Shown here: piece by piece, positions 1 to 10,900 of the stretch
Position numbering within the stretch: the first letter of the stretch is position 1
How the letters are laid out: each line of letters starts with the position of its first letter
DNA from: Cymodocea nodosa
Lineage: Eukaryota; Streptophyta; Magnoliopsida; Alismatales; Cymodoceaceae
DNA: 64,000 bases
Reading direction: 5' to 3'
Assembly: GCA_036874045.1 (NCBI GenBank)
Contig: CM072342.1
Coordinates: 3,742,501-3,806,500 of the forward strand
Translations under genes and position numbers: made by a program
Notes under the pieces: generated by a model
Databases searched by the model: none
What the model was told of the DNA's origin: nothing
Seen by the model: only the letters and a program-made list of their open reading frames with translations

Positions 1-225
1 CTCACCTGATATGGTTGCAACCAACTCCTAATCCATTCAATCACACACTGGAAAACTACAGAGGAAATTTAGCCCATCATTGCTGAAGCTCCTTCGAATA
101 TTTTGTTTTTGCCCTCTAGCACAAACTCCACCATACATCATGGGGAATGGATAACCATAAATCACATCCATTTTTGTCAAGAATCTTTTTTTTCATCCAC
201 CAAGACCAAAAAGGCATCCACGTTG

Positions 226-400
226 CAGCATCCCACACATTGTGTTCTAATAAAGCTCCCACCATCTGCTAACTGAAGGAAGCCCAAATGGAATGTGCCA
301 AAATGATTCCATCTATGCACAACAAAGCCACAAACACTTGCTAAATGGAAAGCTATCCTTCTAATCTTTGATTCTATAGGCACACCACCAAGTCACACCC
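226..400. repeat. Dispersed repeat, copy 1 (partner at 43.72 kb)
   Basis: This stretch aligns by eye with 43722-43885. Shared blocks include TCCCACCAT-TGCTAA, GAAGGA--CCCAAA-GG, ACAACA-A-C, ACTTGCTAAA and TTCTAA-CTTTGATTCT followed by CACCA. The similarity runs over about 150 bases with scattered substitutions and small gaps, so it is an old interspersed repeat. I cannot place it in a named family. Confidence 0.5.
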
Positions 401-1382
401 ATCAAGCAAAAAACTACAACTTGGTAGGGATCTTGCTGATTCATATGCAATACCAAGAACTGCACTATCTACCACCATAAATCAAGACAAGGTACAACAA
501 TCACATGGAGAACATCCCATTATTAGTTCACCTCCAAACAGAGGTAAGCTGTAACAATAGAGAGCAGAAAGGAGTCTAACACTGTTCCAAGAAGTGAATA
601 TTATACCCATTCACCTCCATTCATTCAAATTTCCTCACCCTTATGCATAAATTTTGGTTGAGATGTAGCAAACCAGAATGAAACGGGTAGGATGCCAATG
701 CTTTTTTTCAACACACCTCTTTACCCTTGGGCTGACTGATAGGCTAAGAGCAAAAAACATGTGTGTGTTTCTATGGCATCCCAAACCTAATGGGCTAGTT
801 AACAATGTCAAATCCACCAACTGAACCTAAACACTACAGAACTAACCCATAGTAATTCTAAACTTCAAATTTAACCCGTATTGCTCAAAAAAAAAAACAA
901 AATTAAGTAACGACCTAGGCAACAATTCAATTTAAGCATTTTATACTCAATTATTAAGTCACAAGTCCACGGCCCCCTAGAAGAATACCACGCAGATTCT
1001 TTTTTATGGGTCAAGTCCCGAATATGAATTGTCTACTGGCTGTCTACATATAAATATGATGATCCTAAACTATAATACCATCCCCATAACCATTTGCAAG
1101 TGGTATTTGCATTTCTAAGTACGAATCTTAGGCACAACTAAAGACCATAAAAAAAACACTGTACAGCAATAACGTGGTTGAAAAAATCCTTAACGGATAT
1201 AAATTATGCACGACGTTCGCATATGCCTACACACGGACTACGAGAACATAAATCACGTCACTAGCTGCCCATACTTTCTATCCTCCAATTCACTCTAATG
1301 TACCAACAAATAACAATATCTATGGAATATAGAAAAAACGACAGAGAAAAAGATGAGAAAGAGCAAAGGCACCGTGACATAC

Positions 1383-1790
1383 TTCCGGCGAATCATCCTC
1401 TCCTTATAGTTGTTCTTTTTCATCGTCACCATCTTGCAGTATCGGTATGTATATAAACAAAACGAAACCCTGCCAATTCAGAAATCAACCGCACGATTCC
1501 ATAACATCGAGGAAAAAACGGAGGCAAAAGAAAGAGTAACATAATCAGAACAGTCCTATCCTACCTGCGACACCTCAGAAAGAAAAACGGAAAAGGGAAT
1601 CTCGTGGACCGTTGCTGCTCGAGTAGGGCGCGGACTGCCGACGGAGGATACGTTCACCCGCTACGGGACTTGAGGACGACGGATGAAGTAACTACTGCGG
1701 CAGGTCGGGAGGGCTGGAGAACTCCGCGGTCAAGCGAGCGAGGGTTTCGGGAGGAGAGGCGACGTTTTCCTTTTGATGGAGGATGAATCT
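1383..1790 (-). CDS. 5' end of an unidentified minus-strand gene
   Basis: This is a tentative model, and I do not recognise the gene. Read on the minus strand, a GC-rich leader (about 1790 down to 1565) ends in a good donor, GTCGCAG|GTAGGA. After a 132-base intron, an acceptor at 1433 (TGCAAG) precedes ATG at 1432. The short coding piece begins MVTMKKNNYKERMIRRK, is strongly basic, and ends at 1383 in a donor CGGAA|GTATGT, leaving two bases of a split codon. Any further exons lie to the left. At the left edge a second minus-strand piece ends in CAG|GTGAG (position 6) and can encode VIEWIRSWLQPYQ, but its phase could not be connected to this exon. The leader composition and the two donors are visible; gene identity and exon linkage are inference. 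Confidence 0.35.
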
Positions 1791-2284
1791 AATGGCCACA
1801 AGCTATTCAGGCACCTCGGGAGAATTATCCAGAGTCGAGGAGGACGCCGGAAGAAAGGGATTCCTCGCGCGGTCGCGCCGTTTTTTATCTACCCTGAGGA
1901 CGGTGCGAAATTTCACCCTCTCGACTTTTTTCTTCTTCTCCGAATTAAAGAGTCGTGTCATTAAAGAAAACATAATACAGATCGCCTGACGAGATGGTGA
2001 TCAAATTAATTAATTAATTGATGATGCTTGCAGATATCGAGTTTTCAAAGATATATATTACATTATTTTTAATACTCCAGATAACCCAAGAGAAATGAGA
2101 TTGTAGCGGCTTTGAATCTATTATTTTTAAATACAAACTTAAAACTTTCACATTATTATATCTAAAAAATATTTATAAAATAATCTCTCTCGCTAATAAA
2201 AGAGAAGCATTTAAATATTATTTTTGGACTCCAGCAGGCCCAGGCCGAATCTCAAAGGCCCAGTGAAGGAGAAGTGAATCCGAT

Positions 2285-3845
2285 TAATGCAAATGCGTAC
2301 TTCCATTCTTATATTTAAATATTGTTTCCTTAACTAAAACGATGACAATTACCTGTTTTCGTTTCGTAATTTTTTATTATAATTATTTAAAATATATAAT
2401 ATTTGGAATTTATTTACGCTTGTGTTTGTCAGTCACCACGGTCCGTGTTACTTTGCCCGATCTGCAAGCAAGCACACGGTGTGTTCTTGGGTGCAACACA
2501 ACCAGGACGCCCTGCTCTGCTGCAAGAAGGAAACCAACTCAAGAACGTACTGCTTGTGTTGCTTCATCATCACTCCATTCAAATTTCTCGGCTGCGTACC
2601 ACAAGTGCCATACATATACGTACGTATGTATGCATCTTCTTTGCCTTGTTCTTGGTTGTCGCTGTTGTTGTTGTTGTTGTTGTTACCTTATATCGTATGT
2701 GTGTGACATTATTTTCGGCTTAATTTCTTCCATTCCTTGAGCTAGCTTGCTGCAGTCGGGTTCGTGGCCAACTCGATTCTCCGGTGAAATCTTGATCTGG
2801 GAGGGAAGATCAATTTCCTTGGACTCTCACTTGGGTACGTGGTTAGCACCGTACTTCGAATTTCCCTACTTCGTTGCCATAACCAGTCAGTGATCTTATG
2901 CCCTTCTTGATCGCACATGCATGCGGCAGGAATGGCGGAATCTGACGATGAATCGGGAGAGCGCCCCAGCAGCAATCCGACGGAGATCCGGTTCCTCCCG
3001 TTGAACTGCGTTAGAAAGCTCATGAAGAAGGCACTTCCACAACACTCCAAGATTTCCAATCGCGCCAAGGAGACCGTCCAAGAGTGCGTGTCGGAGTTCG
3101 TAAGTTTCGTCACAGCCGAGGCAGCCGAAATGTGCCTGCGCGACAAGCGCAGGGTCATCAACGGTGACGACGTCATCTGCGCCCTGGGGACGCTCGGCTT
3201 CGGGGACTACGTCGAGCCCCTCGAGGTAACGTCCGCTTCTTGCACGCGTACCTACCTGTAACTTCCAAGCGTCACACCGAGTGTGTTGGATGATGTCCGC
3301 AGCGTTACCTTGCGATGTACCGGGCGACGGAGGGAAACAAGAAAAAGAGCAGCGCCTCCTCATCTCAGTCCCAGCAGAAAGATCGTAGCAGTGGCGGGAG
3401 TGTTGGAGACAACAGTGGCGGTTATGGTGCTGCGCCAGGGGATGGTGACGCTGCCGGAATGTACGGTGGTGCCATGACGATGGGTCAGCGGAAGCATGAC
3501 ATGCCGGGAGCACACCATACGGGCATGGGAGGTGGTAGCGCTAGAGCACACGCCACAAGCATGTTGGCGGGCGACACCGGAGCACACGACCCAGCAAGCA
3601 TGTTAGCGGGCGACGCCGGAGGACAGAAGGGAGAGAAGCAGCGCCGGAGCAAGCGGAGGCATGGTGGCCAGCACCACACCGACAAACGATCCAACAAGTC
3701 AGTGTGACCGGTGTCCCGTGATGGATCTCATCTTACCTTCGACATGTATTCATCAATCTAGCACTGAGCGTATAAGGATTTCCCTTTTTCTCTCTCGGAG
3801 CGTAAAGCATGGGCTTTATCAGTACGTACGAGTATTTCATGCACT
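2285..3845 (+). repeat. Tandem segmental duplication, copy A
   Basis: The promoter region, NF-YB gene and 3' flank of copy A match copy B (about 4965-7235) in the same order. Matching landmarks include TTCCTTAACTAAAACGATGA upstream (2326 versus 5005), the CTTATATCGTATGTGTG block before the leader, the leader text around GGGTTCGTGGCCAACTC, the coding exons, the 77-base intron and the 3' block CGACATGTATTCATCAATC (3738 versus 7148). Copy B is longer mainly because of the repeat array in its last exon. Boundaries are approximate. Confidence 0.8.
2932..3707 (+). CDS. NF-YB: Divergent NF-YB (CCAAT-box factor subunit B), short-tail copy
   Basis: This gene encodes a histone-fold subunit expected to pair with NF-YC and, with NF-YA, bind CCAAT boxes in the nucleus. 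Exons are 2932-3225 and 3303-3707; the 77-base intron is GTAACG...CCGCAG in phase 0, and the product is 232 residues. The histone fold spans roughly residues 25-107 and keeps [16 protein letters not shown] and [18 protein letters not shown]. It departs from typical plant [14 protein letters not shown] replaces LPIANVSRIM, Asn stands in KISN where most copies have Lys and LEC1 types Asp, and the Trp of LLWAM is replaced (VICAL). The C-terminal half is Gly/Ser-rich, has about three copies of the 12-residue motif that fills its neighbour (3519-3626), and ends in a basic stretch. An upstream ATG at 2917 is in frame, but it lies inside a likely leader intron (donor 2835, acceptor 2929), so 2932 is preferred. 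Confidence 0.85.
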
Positions 3846-3869
3846 ACATTTTTACCCATTTTAAGATTG

Positions 3870-4960
3870 GGAGGAGCAGGCAGATCTGCATGAACGTGCG
3901 CAGAAAGAAACTTCAACACCTGTATTAATAAAGAATGACATACAGAATTGTGATGATTGTCATGATATTAAGTTAGTTAATAAATCACCCAATAAAGCTT
4001 AAAACATGGGTAATTGAACAAAGATTACGACATAACCATGATCGTAGAAAATCAAGTTAAATTTAAGAAAGTCTGAACAACAATATAAACTATTAACCTA
4101 TTAATGGAAAATTTTAGATTTAGGGAAAAGAACCTTTATATATTATTCGTTTACAACAACAATCCAAGCTAGAATCCTACTAATCTTTTCTTCTGCATGT
4201 ATGTTTATCTATTCATATAGTGTTGATTGATCTGAAAAAATGTTATGACAAAGAACCTAAAAGTGGTTATATTCTTGTATGAGAATATAACCACGCCAAA
4301 CATACTTCAAATCATACTGAATGCACTTTAGCTACATATGTGGCATGTTTCTGTATTGTCAAACAAATTAAATAAGAATCAACAGGATGTGCATTATTGC
4401 TAATTCTTGCCGGTTGTTTACTGACCGCACAAAGATGACAAATGCACATTGTCTGTGTTGCAAAGAATGCAAATCAAATCTGCAATGCCGTTCCATTTAC
4501 TCTTATAGCATTTTGTTACTACTCTTCCATGCAAGAAAGATATCACCTTAGCTCCTGGGTGCCTTAACAACAATGCCCAAACCTAAATGGACTGAATTCA
4601 AAACACATAATGGACTCAACTCTTGTTACGACTGATGACATTCTGTTAATCTTCATATTTTGCAACGTCAAACTGACAAATAAGCTCCGCCAAGGAGATG
4701 ATGATAATCAAGCTACTTCACATGGATATGTAAACAAAACATCCTAATAATGATGATACTTCAGAAATGACGGCAAGGTATTCGTTGAAGACGATTGATC
4801 AAGACCACTTCTTAGAATTAGTTGGAACCCAACAAACGGATTGTTAGATTTGGTGGTGATAAATTAATTACAAGGAAAACGAGATCAGAGAACTCATTCA
4901 CCATTCTGATGCCTAAAAGACTTGAAAATTAAAATTCAACGGATTTTCTTAATATAAACT
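3870..4960. other. Intergenic spacer between the NF-YB copies
   Basis: AT-rich sequence with no convincing reading frame, RNA gene or recognisable transposon. It is not part of the duplicated segment as far as I can see. Confidence 0.5.
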
Positions 4961-5379
4961 ATTAAACATTCGAGATTAGGCATTCATATATTTAAATCCT
5001 GTTTCTTTAACTGAAACGATGACAATGATGTAACTATTTTCATTTATTAATTATCCCATGTATGCATGCATGCAGCTTCTTTGCCATGTTCTTAATTGGT
5101 TATTGTTGTTGTCGTTGTTGTTACCTTATATCGTATGTGTGATATTATTTTCGGGTTAATTTCTTCCATTTCCTGTCGCTCCTTGAGCTTGCCGCAATCG
5201 GGTTCGTGGCCAACTCAATTCTCCGGTGAAATCTTGAACTGGGAGGCAAGATTAATTCCCTTCAACTCTCACTTGGGTGCGTAGCTTGTATTCATCAGGA
5301 CGGTGCTTCGATAATCCCTATTTCGTGGCGTGAATCGATGATGTCATGCCCTTCTTGATCACACATGGATTTGGCAGGA

Positions 5380-7061
5380 ATGGCGGAATCTGACCATGAA
5401 TCGGGAGAACGCCCCAACATCAATCCGACGGGGAGTAGCGACCGCACATTGCCGCAAGAGCAGGACCGGCTCCTCCCGTTCAACAGCGTGAGAAAGGTCA
5501 TAAAGAAGGCACTTCCACGACACTTCAAGATTTCCAATCCCGCCAAGGAGGTCGTCCAGGAGTGCGTGTCGGAGTTCATAAGGTTCGTCACCGCCGAGGC
5601 AGCCGAAAAGTGCCGGCGAGAAAAGCGCAGGACCATCAACGGTGACGACGTCGTCTGCGCCCTGGGGACCCTCGGCTTCGAGAAGTACGTCGAACCCCTC
5701 GAGGTAACGTCCGCTTCTTGCACGCCTACCACCTGTAACTTCCAAGTCACACCGAGTGGGCTGGATGCCGTCCGCAGCTTTACCTTCAGAGGTTCCGGGA
5801 GATAGAGGCATACAAGAGCGGCGCCTCCTCATCACAGTCCCAGCAGAAAGATGGCAATAGTGGCGGGAGTGGTGGAGCCATGAACATGGGAAGCAACAGC
5901 GGCGGCTACGGTGCTGCACAAGGGGATGGAGACGCTGCCGGAATGTACGGTGGTGCCATGATGATGGGCCGGCAGATGAATGACCTGCTGGGAGCGCCAT
6001 CGTATCAACACTGCACGAGCATGAGAATGGGCGTTGGCGGATCATACGACACGAGCATGTTGGCGGGTGTTGCCGGAGCATACCACACAAGCATGTTAGG
6101 GAGCGATGACAGAGCACGCAACACGAGCATGTTGGCGGGTGTTGCCGGAGCATACCACACAAGCATGTTAGGGAGCGATGACAGAGCACACAACACGAGC
6201 ATGTTGGCGGGTGTTGCCGGAGCATACCACACAAGCATGTTAGGGAGCGATGACAGAGCACACAACAAGAGCATGTTGGCGGGTGTTGCCGGAGCTTACC
6301 AGACAAGCATGTTAGGGAGCGATGACGGAGCACACAACTCGAGCATGATAACGGGTGGTGTCAGAGCACACCACACGAGCATAGGAGTAGGCGTTGCCGG
6401 TGCGCATCACACGAGCATAGGAATTGGCGTTGCCGGAGCGCATCACACGAGCATAGGAGTGGGCGTTGCCGGAGCGCATCACACGAGCATGTTAGCAGAC
6501 AGTGCTGGAGCACATGACATGAGCATGTTAACGGGCGGTGTTGAAGCACACCATACGAGCATGTTTGCGGGCGGTTCAAGAGCACTGGACACTAGCACGT
6601 TAACGAGCAGTGTTGAAGCAGACCACACGAGCATGGGAGTAGGCGTTGCCGGAGCGCATCACGCGAGCATGTTAGCAGACAGTGCTGGAGCACATGACAT
6701 GAGCATGTTAGAAGGTGGTGTCGGAGCACACCACACGAGCATGGGAGGGGGCAATGCCGAAGCATACGACCCGAGCATGTTAGCAAGCGCTGCCGAAGAA
6801 TACGACTTGAGCACGTTAATGGCCGATGTCGAAGCATACGACTTGAGCATGTTAATGGGCGATGCCGCAGCAAGCGACAAGAGCATGGGGCTGGGCAATG
6901 CTGGAGCATGGGACATGAGAATGATAACGGGCGATGTCGAAGCACACCACACGAGCATGGAAGAGGGCAGTGCCGGAGCACACCAGACGAAGATGGGAGA
7001 GGGCGATGGGGGAGCAAGTGGAACCATGTTCACCGACGATCTTCTAGTGATCACGCCGTGA
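5380..7061 (+). CDS. NF-YB: Divergent NF-YB with a giant 12-residue-repeat tail
   Basis: Second NF-YB copy, 535 residues; family members usually have about 150-250. Exons are 5380-5703 and 5778-7061, with a 74-base phase-0 intron. The histone fold (about residues 34-142) keeps [21 protein letters not shown] and LGFEKYVEPLELYLQRFRE. It shows the same kinds of departures as its neighbour: LPFNSVRKVI, Asn in KISN, and Cys where Trp is usual (VVCAL). A Gly/Met-rich linker leads to residue 188, where 28 consecutive 12-residue units begin (6015-7022, residues 188-523), followed by TMFTDDLLVITP and stop. The start at 5380 (MAESDHES) matches copy A; an ATG at 5365 probably lies in a leader intron (donor 5277, acceptor 5377). 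The fold suggests a CCAAT-complex subunit; the role of the tail is unknown. Confidence 0.85.
6015..7022 (+). repeat. 36-bp coding minisatellite, 28 units
   Basis: Counting through the translated exon gives 28 tandem units of exactly 12 residues with no insertion or deletion in 1008 bases. The commonest forms are TSMLAGVAGAYH, TSMLGSDDRAHN, TSIGVGVAGAHH and TSMLADSAGAHD. Position 2 is almost always Ser and position 3 usually Met; units often end in HH, YH, HN or HD. Units 2-9 form a 72-bp higher-order repeat (alternating AGVAGAYH and GSDDRAHN types) with near-identical DNA; later units are more diverged. All frames of both strands are long and open here, simply because the period is divisible by three. 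Confidence 0.95.
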
Positions 7062-7239
7062 ACTGAACCAGGAAGTCAGGGTGGGATATGAACGGTGTCC
7101 TATATATGATGGATCTAACTGCGTATTCTCATGTTGATCTTACTTTCGACATGTATTCATCAATCTAGGACTGAGCGTATAAGGAAGCATAAAGCACTGG
7201 GCCTTATCAGTATAGTATGATAAGAATACACTACGTACA

Positions 7240-7980
7240 TTTTCACTGATTGGGAGGAGCAGGAAAATCGATCTGTATGACGAAAAGATTCCTATTCCAC
7301 CTAATCATGCTGAGTTTTTCTCCAGAAGCACCGTCCCTGAGGCAATAAACTGAACTTCAAACCATCGGGACCCGTTGTCCGAAGGGTATATCTTCGTAGG
7401 GACAACTTTTTCCCTGATCACGAAAATAAAAGACAAGTGAATGGATTCATCTGCCATCACCGCACCGACGCAGCATAATTTGGAGCATCACCTTTTTGGA
7501 AATCTGAGGCCGAACTTCACGGCATTAGGGATGAGATCACCTGCTAATATCGCTGGAAACGAGAAACGTGGATACTCCTTTTTGGTCTCATTGACGAAGG
7601 AAATAGTTCTTCAACTACCCAGGGGAAGATTATGGAGACATAAAATCTAATCATCCTTGGTTTTTGTCACTTTTTATTGATTGGACTCCGCAATAGCCCT
7701 GAAGCTTCTTTATAGGTAGGAATATCAAATGGGGTTCGCTTTTCTGTACGCAAGTTGTAGTGACCAAATTCCAGGAAAGGGTTGTCTTTTTCTCTCCGAA
7801 AACACATGATCTACGAAAGGGTTATCTTGTATCTGACTGGGCTGTATCACAATAGATAACACGATTGGCAATGAGAGATATTCAAGTTCGCATGCCAAAA
7901 TCCGGCAACACCAAAACTAAAATCAACTGAAGTTTGCTCTTCTCAAATTACATAATCACCACCTTGAAAGAAATTTTATT
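7240..7980. other. Spacer between NF-YB copy B and the asparaginase 3' end
   Basis: Convergent intergenic region holding the 3' flank of the NF-YB copy and presumably the 3' untranslated region of the minus-strand asparaginase. A 69-codon plus-strand frame (7441-7650) has no recognisable protein features and is not called. Confidence 0.4.
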
Positions 7981-7982
7981 TC

Positions 7983-10900
7983 CTAGGACCAAATACTAAC
8001 CTCGCGATAGCCGTCCTCAGTAGCACAAGCTCTGAACATACCTGTTGTGTTATAAGGCATGGTAACTTCTCCATCGGCTGAGACAGCAATTAGGCCAACG
8101 TCGCCTTTTGGAGCCTTTTCAACTACAGAAGCTGCTGCCTCCTTGAGAGAAAGCCCTTTATATTCCATCAAGGCAGCAACATCCCGTGCAACGGTACCCC
8201 GGATGATTGATTCACCTTTTCCTGTAGCTGAGACTGCACATAAATTATTGGCATATGTTCCAGCGCCTATGATAGGCGTGTCTCCTATTCTTCCAACCAT
8301 CTTGTTCACAAGACCACCTGTAGACGTTGCTGTAGCCAAATTCCCATGGCCATCAACAGCCACACAACCAACCGTGCCTATCTGGCTATCGCCATTAGCA
8401 GATGATACTTCTTGTGACGAATTTGCAGATCCCAATGTTGGTTGTGTATAATCTATCTGAAAGAAGACAATGAATGAACCAGGTTTTCCCAATGTATTAA
8501 CAGAAATATAGTTAATTAAATAAATTTTCAAAATAATTTATGAACCTGTAAGAAAATAAGTCATATCTGATTTTATAAAGACTAAACACAAAAAAGGAAG
8601 TTAAAATAGGAAAAGATGAAATAGATATGTTAGATGCATGTAGTTTGATAGACAACCAAAGAAAGATCGTAGAAAGATATATTGTAGAGACTTTTGAGTA
8701 AACAATAAAGAAATAGAGAGATGCTTTCTATATTTTGAAAAAGCATGAAAGCCTTTCCAGAAATATTTAGTCAGCTTCTTTTAGGTGCTGTTTGTGTGGG
8801 TGAAAAACGAGAAAAAGGAAAATCCGAAAAAAAATTTCCAAATGTTCTTGGTGTCTGTGCATCCGAAAATCTGAAAAAAAAAAAAAAAAATCTAATTTAA
8901 CTTTTCTAAATTTTCTAATATTACACCCTTTGAATTCATAGTTCACACCTAATTCTCTTATGTGGAGCTTGCACGTAGGCCGACCAAGCAATAACAACCT
9001 TATGTGGATCTAACATCAGATAGTTGGGTGTCATGTAACCACTTCAGATCAGCTCGTTTCCACCTAGCGCCTTACCATTGGAGTATAATAGAGTTAATGT
9101 CCTATATCAAGGTACACAACCCTTCTTTAATTCCAATCTATGTCCCTCGTGCACTCATCTAGCATAAACATCAAAAGGAATTTAGCCAACCCCACATCAA
9201 GGTCAATCCTTTTCATTATTTCGTAGGCCAAATGTTTGAAATAATAACACTAGTTAGTTCACTAGTCCAACTAATCTAGACCATCTAGCCACTCCAGCTT
9301 AACAAGGAAAAATCAATTATGTTGTCTACGACAAACTTTTAAGTTGCCCTGATTGCAAAGGAATGAATGGCAATGACATGTTCCACATGATCTTTTTAAT
9401 TAGGTGAAGGTGCTCAGCAACAAAGTGTAGAAGTTGGAGGAAGAGTGGGCCCAACAAAGCCTGCAACAGGAGTATATACCACCATCAGGGGAAAGTAGGA
9501 AGAAAATCAGTTCACCTCTGACCATTTCTATGTCCAAGTAGGGAAACAGCCACGCTTGCAAGGGGGTAATCCACCCTGATAGGCAAGTTTCCCACCACTG
9601 AGATGACAGTAGGAAATCATCAACCAATTTGCTAAGGCGGACGGTCACCTGAAGAAACTAAAGAAAAAAATCAACCATTGTAGACATCACCCAGGTAGTT
9701 GACAAATCCCACTTCACGAAAATAGTGGAGGTCAAATCACTGCAGAAAAGGTTCAAAATCTTTACCTTCAAGTTGTACACCAGAAAGACTGGCCCAAAAA
9801 TCACATGCAAGGATTCAAGGACCTACTGCAACCTACAAGTCCAACAGGTGTTGAAAATAGTTTTGTGTCGTATCTTCCCTATTATGTAGAATCAGATCCA
9901 ATGTGGTCTGCCAAACTCCATTCGAGATCTGTAGGAGATTTGTCTAGCTCCAACTAACATTCATCACCTATTTTGCTAAATGGCAATGCTCAAATAGGAA
10001 TATTGACTACCTATTCTCCGTGTAGCAAAGACTAGTTAAGAGAACATAGGTGATTGTCCAAAAGTTCAACATGTCAAACATAGAGATGGAAAGCATGAAA
10101 AATGCAATCACACTCTCAACATGTTGAAAGGGACTTCAATCACATTATATGGAAACTAACAAGGTCTGTCTGTAGGAAAACAAGGATGAGAAAAATAGCA
10201 CTCCATCACTACTCAAGTCAATCATGAATAGACTGAAGAGGCTAGAGTGTTGACAAGGTGAACACTTCAAAGTTAAGCCAATGATGTAATCCCTCAAGTT
10301 CAAGCCAATTTTTATATTGGTAATGTTTTTTTCCTAAACATAGAACCTAAGACTTCTTCCCACGTAAATCTCACAAGATATGACAAGGCTAAATACCTTA
10401 TCTTCAAGCCATGTTTTTGCCTTATCTGCGATGGAGAGTTCAAACCGTAATTTTGTTATTTCAGCATCATATTGGGCATAATAAACATGTAATTAGACTT
10501 ATATTTACAAAAAAGAACTATATAAACTCTTATCAAATTAATCTTCATATCTATTTTTCCTGTGTAAAAGGTGAAGGTGGAACCTATGCAAAGACTACCA
10601 GACTTACACCTAGCAAGTAAATAAATCCTAAGTTTGTGTCCACGGGCCCTTGAACTTGGAACCCCAAGGCCATTTGGCCAGCTAGTTCTTAAGTCAATAA
10701 TAATAAGAATCATAATAATTAACTTAAAAAGAAATAGAAATGGTTCATAAAATGTAAATAATGCTCATCAACAAATATTATTTGATGACAATAACAAAAT
10801 AAGCAGTAATGGATGTTCATGAAGGTTTTTTCTCTGGAACCGACCCAGTGGCTAATGCACCATCAAGATGCACAAGAAATATAGGTTCCTAAGTGAGTAT

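Larger units (their letters stand above)
4965..7235 (+). repeat. Tandem segmental duplication, copy B
   Basis: Second copy of the segment described at 2285-3845, in direct orientation about 2.7 kb downstream. Substitutions are spread through promoter, leader, coding and 3' parts, so the duplication is not very recent. The largest length difference is the 36-bp array in the last coding exon. Confidence 0.8.

Noticed and set aside
2342-2740. 132-codon frame upstream of NF-YB copy A
   Set aside because: Lies in the duplicated promoter/leader; the corresponding frame is not kept in copy B.
5359-7054. Long antisense reading frames (up to 324 codons) opposite the NF-YB array
   Set aside because: The repeat period is divisible by three, so every frame of both strands stays open; the antisense proteins are Cys/Ser/His-rich mirror images with no domain.
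7983-7992. GAG|GTTAGT as a splice donor at the end of the asparaginase gene
   Set aside because: Reading through to the stop gives the conserved C-terminal EVSIW ending of the family, so no further exon is needed.
8780-8890. Possible hAT-like or MITE terminus (GGTGCTGTTTGTGTGGG)
   Set aside because: No matching inverted end or target-site duplication found by eye.
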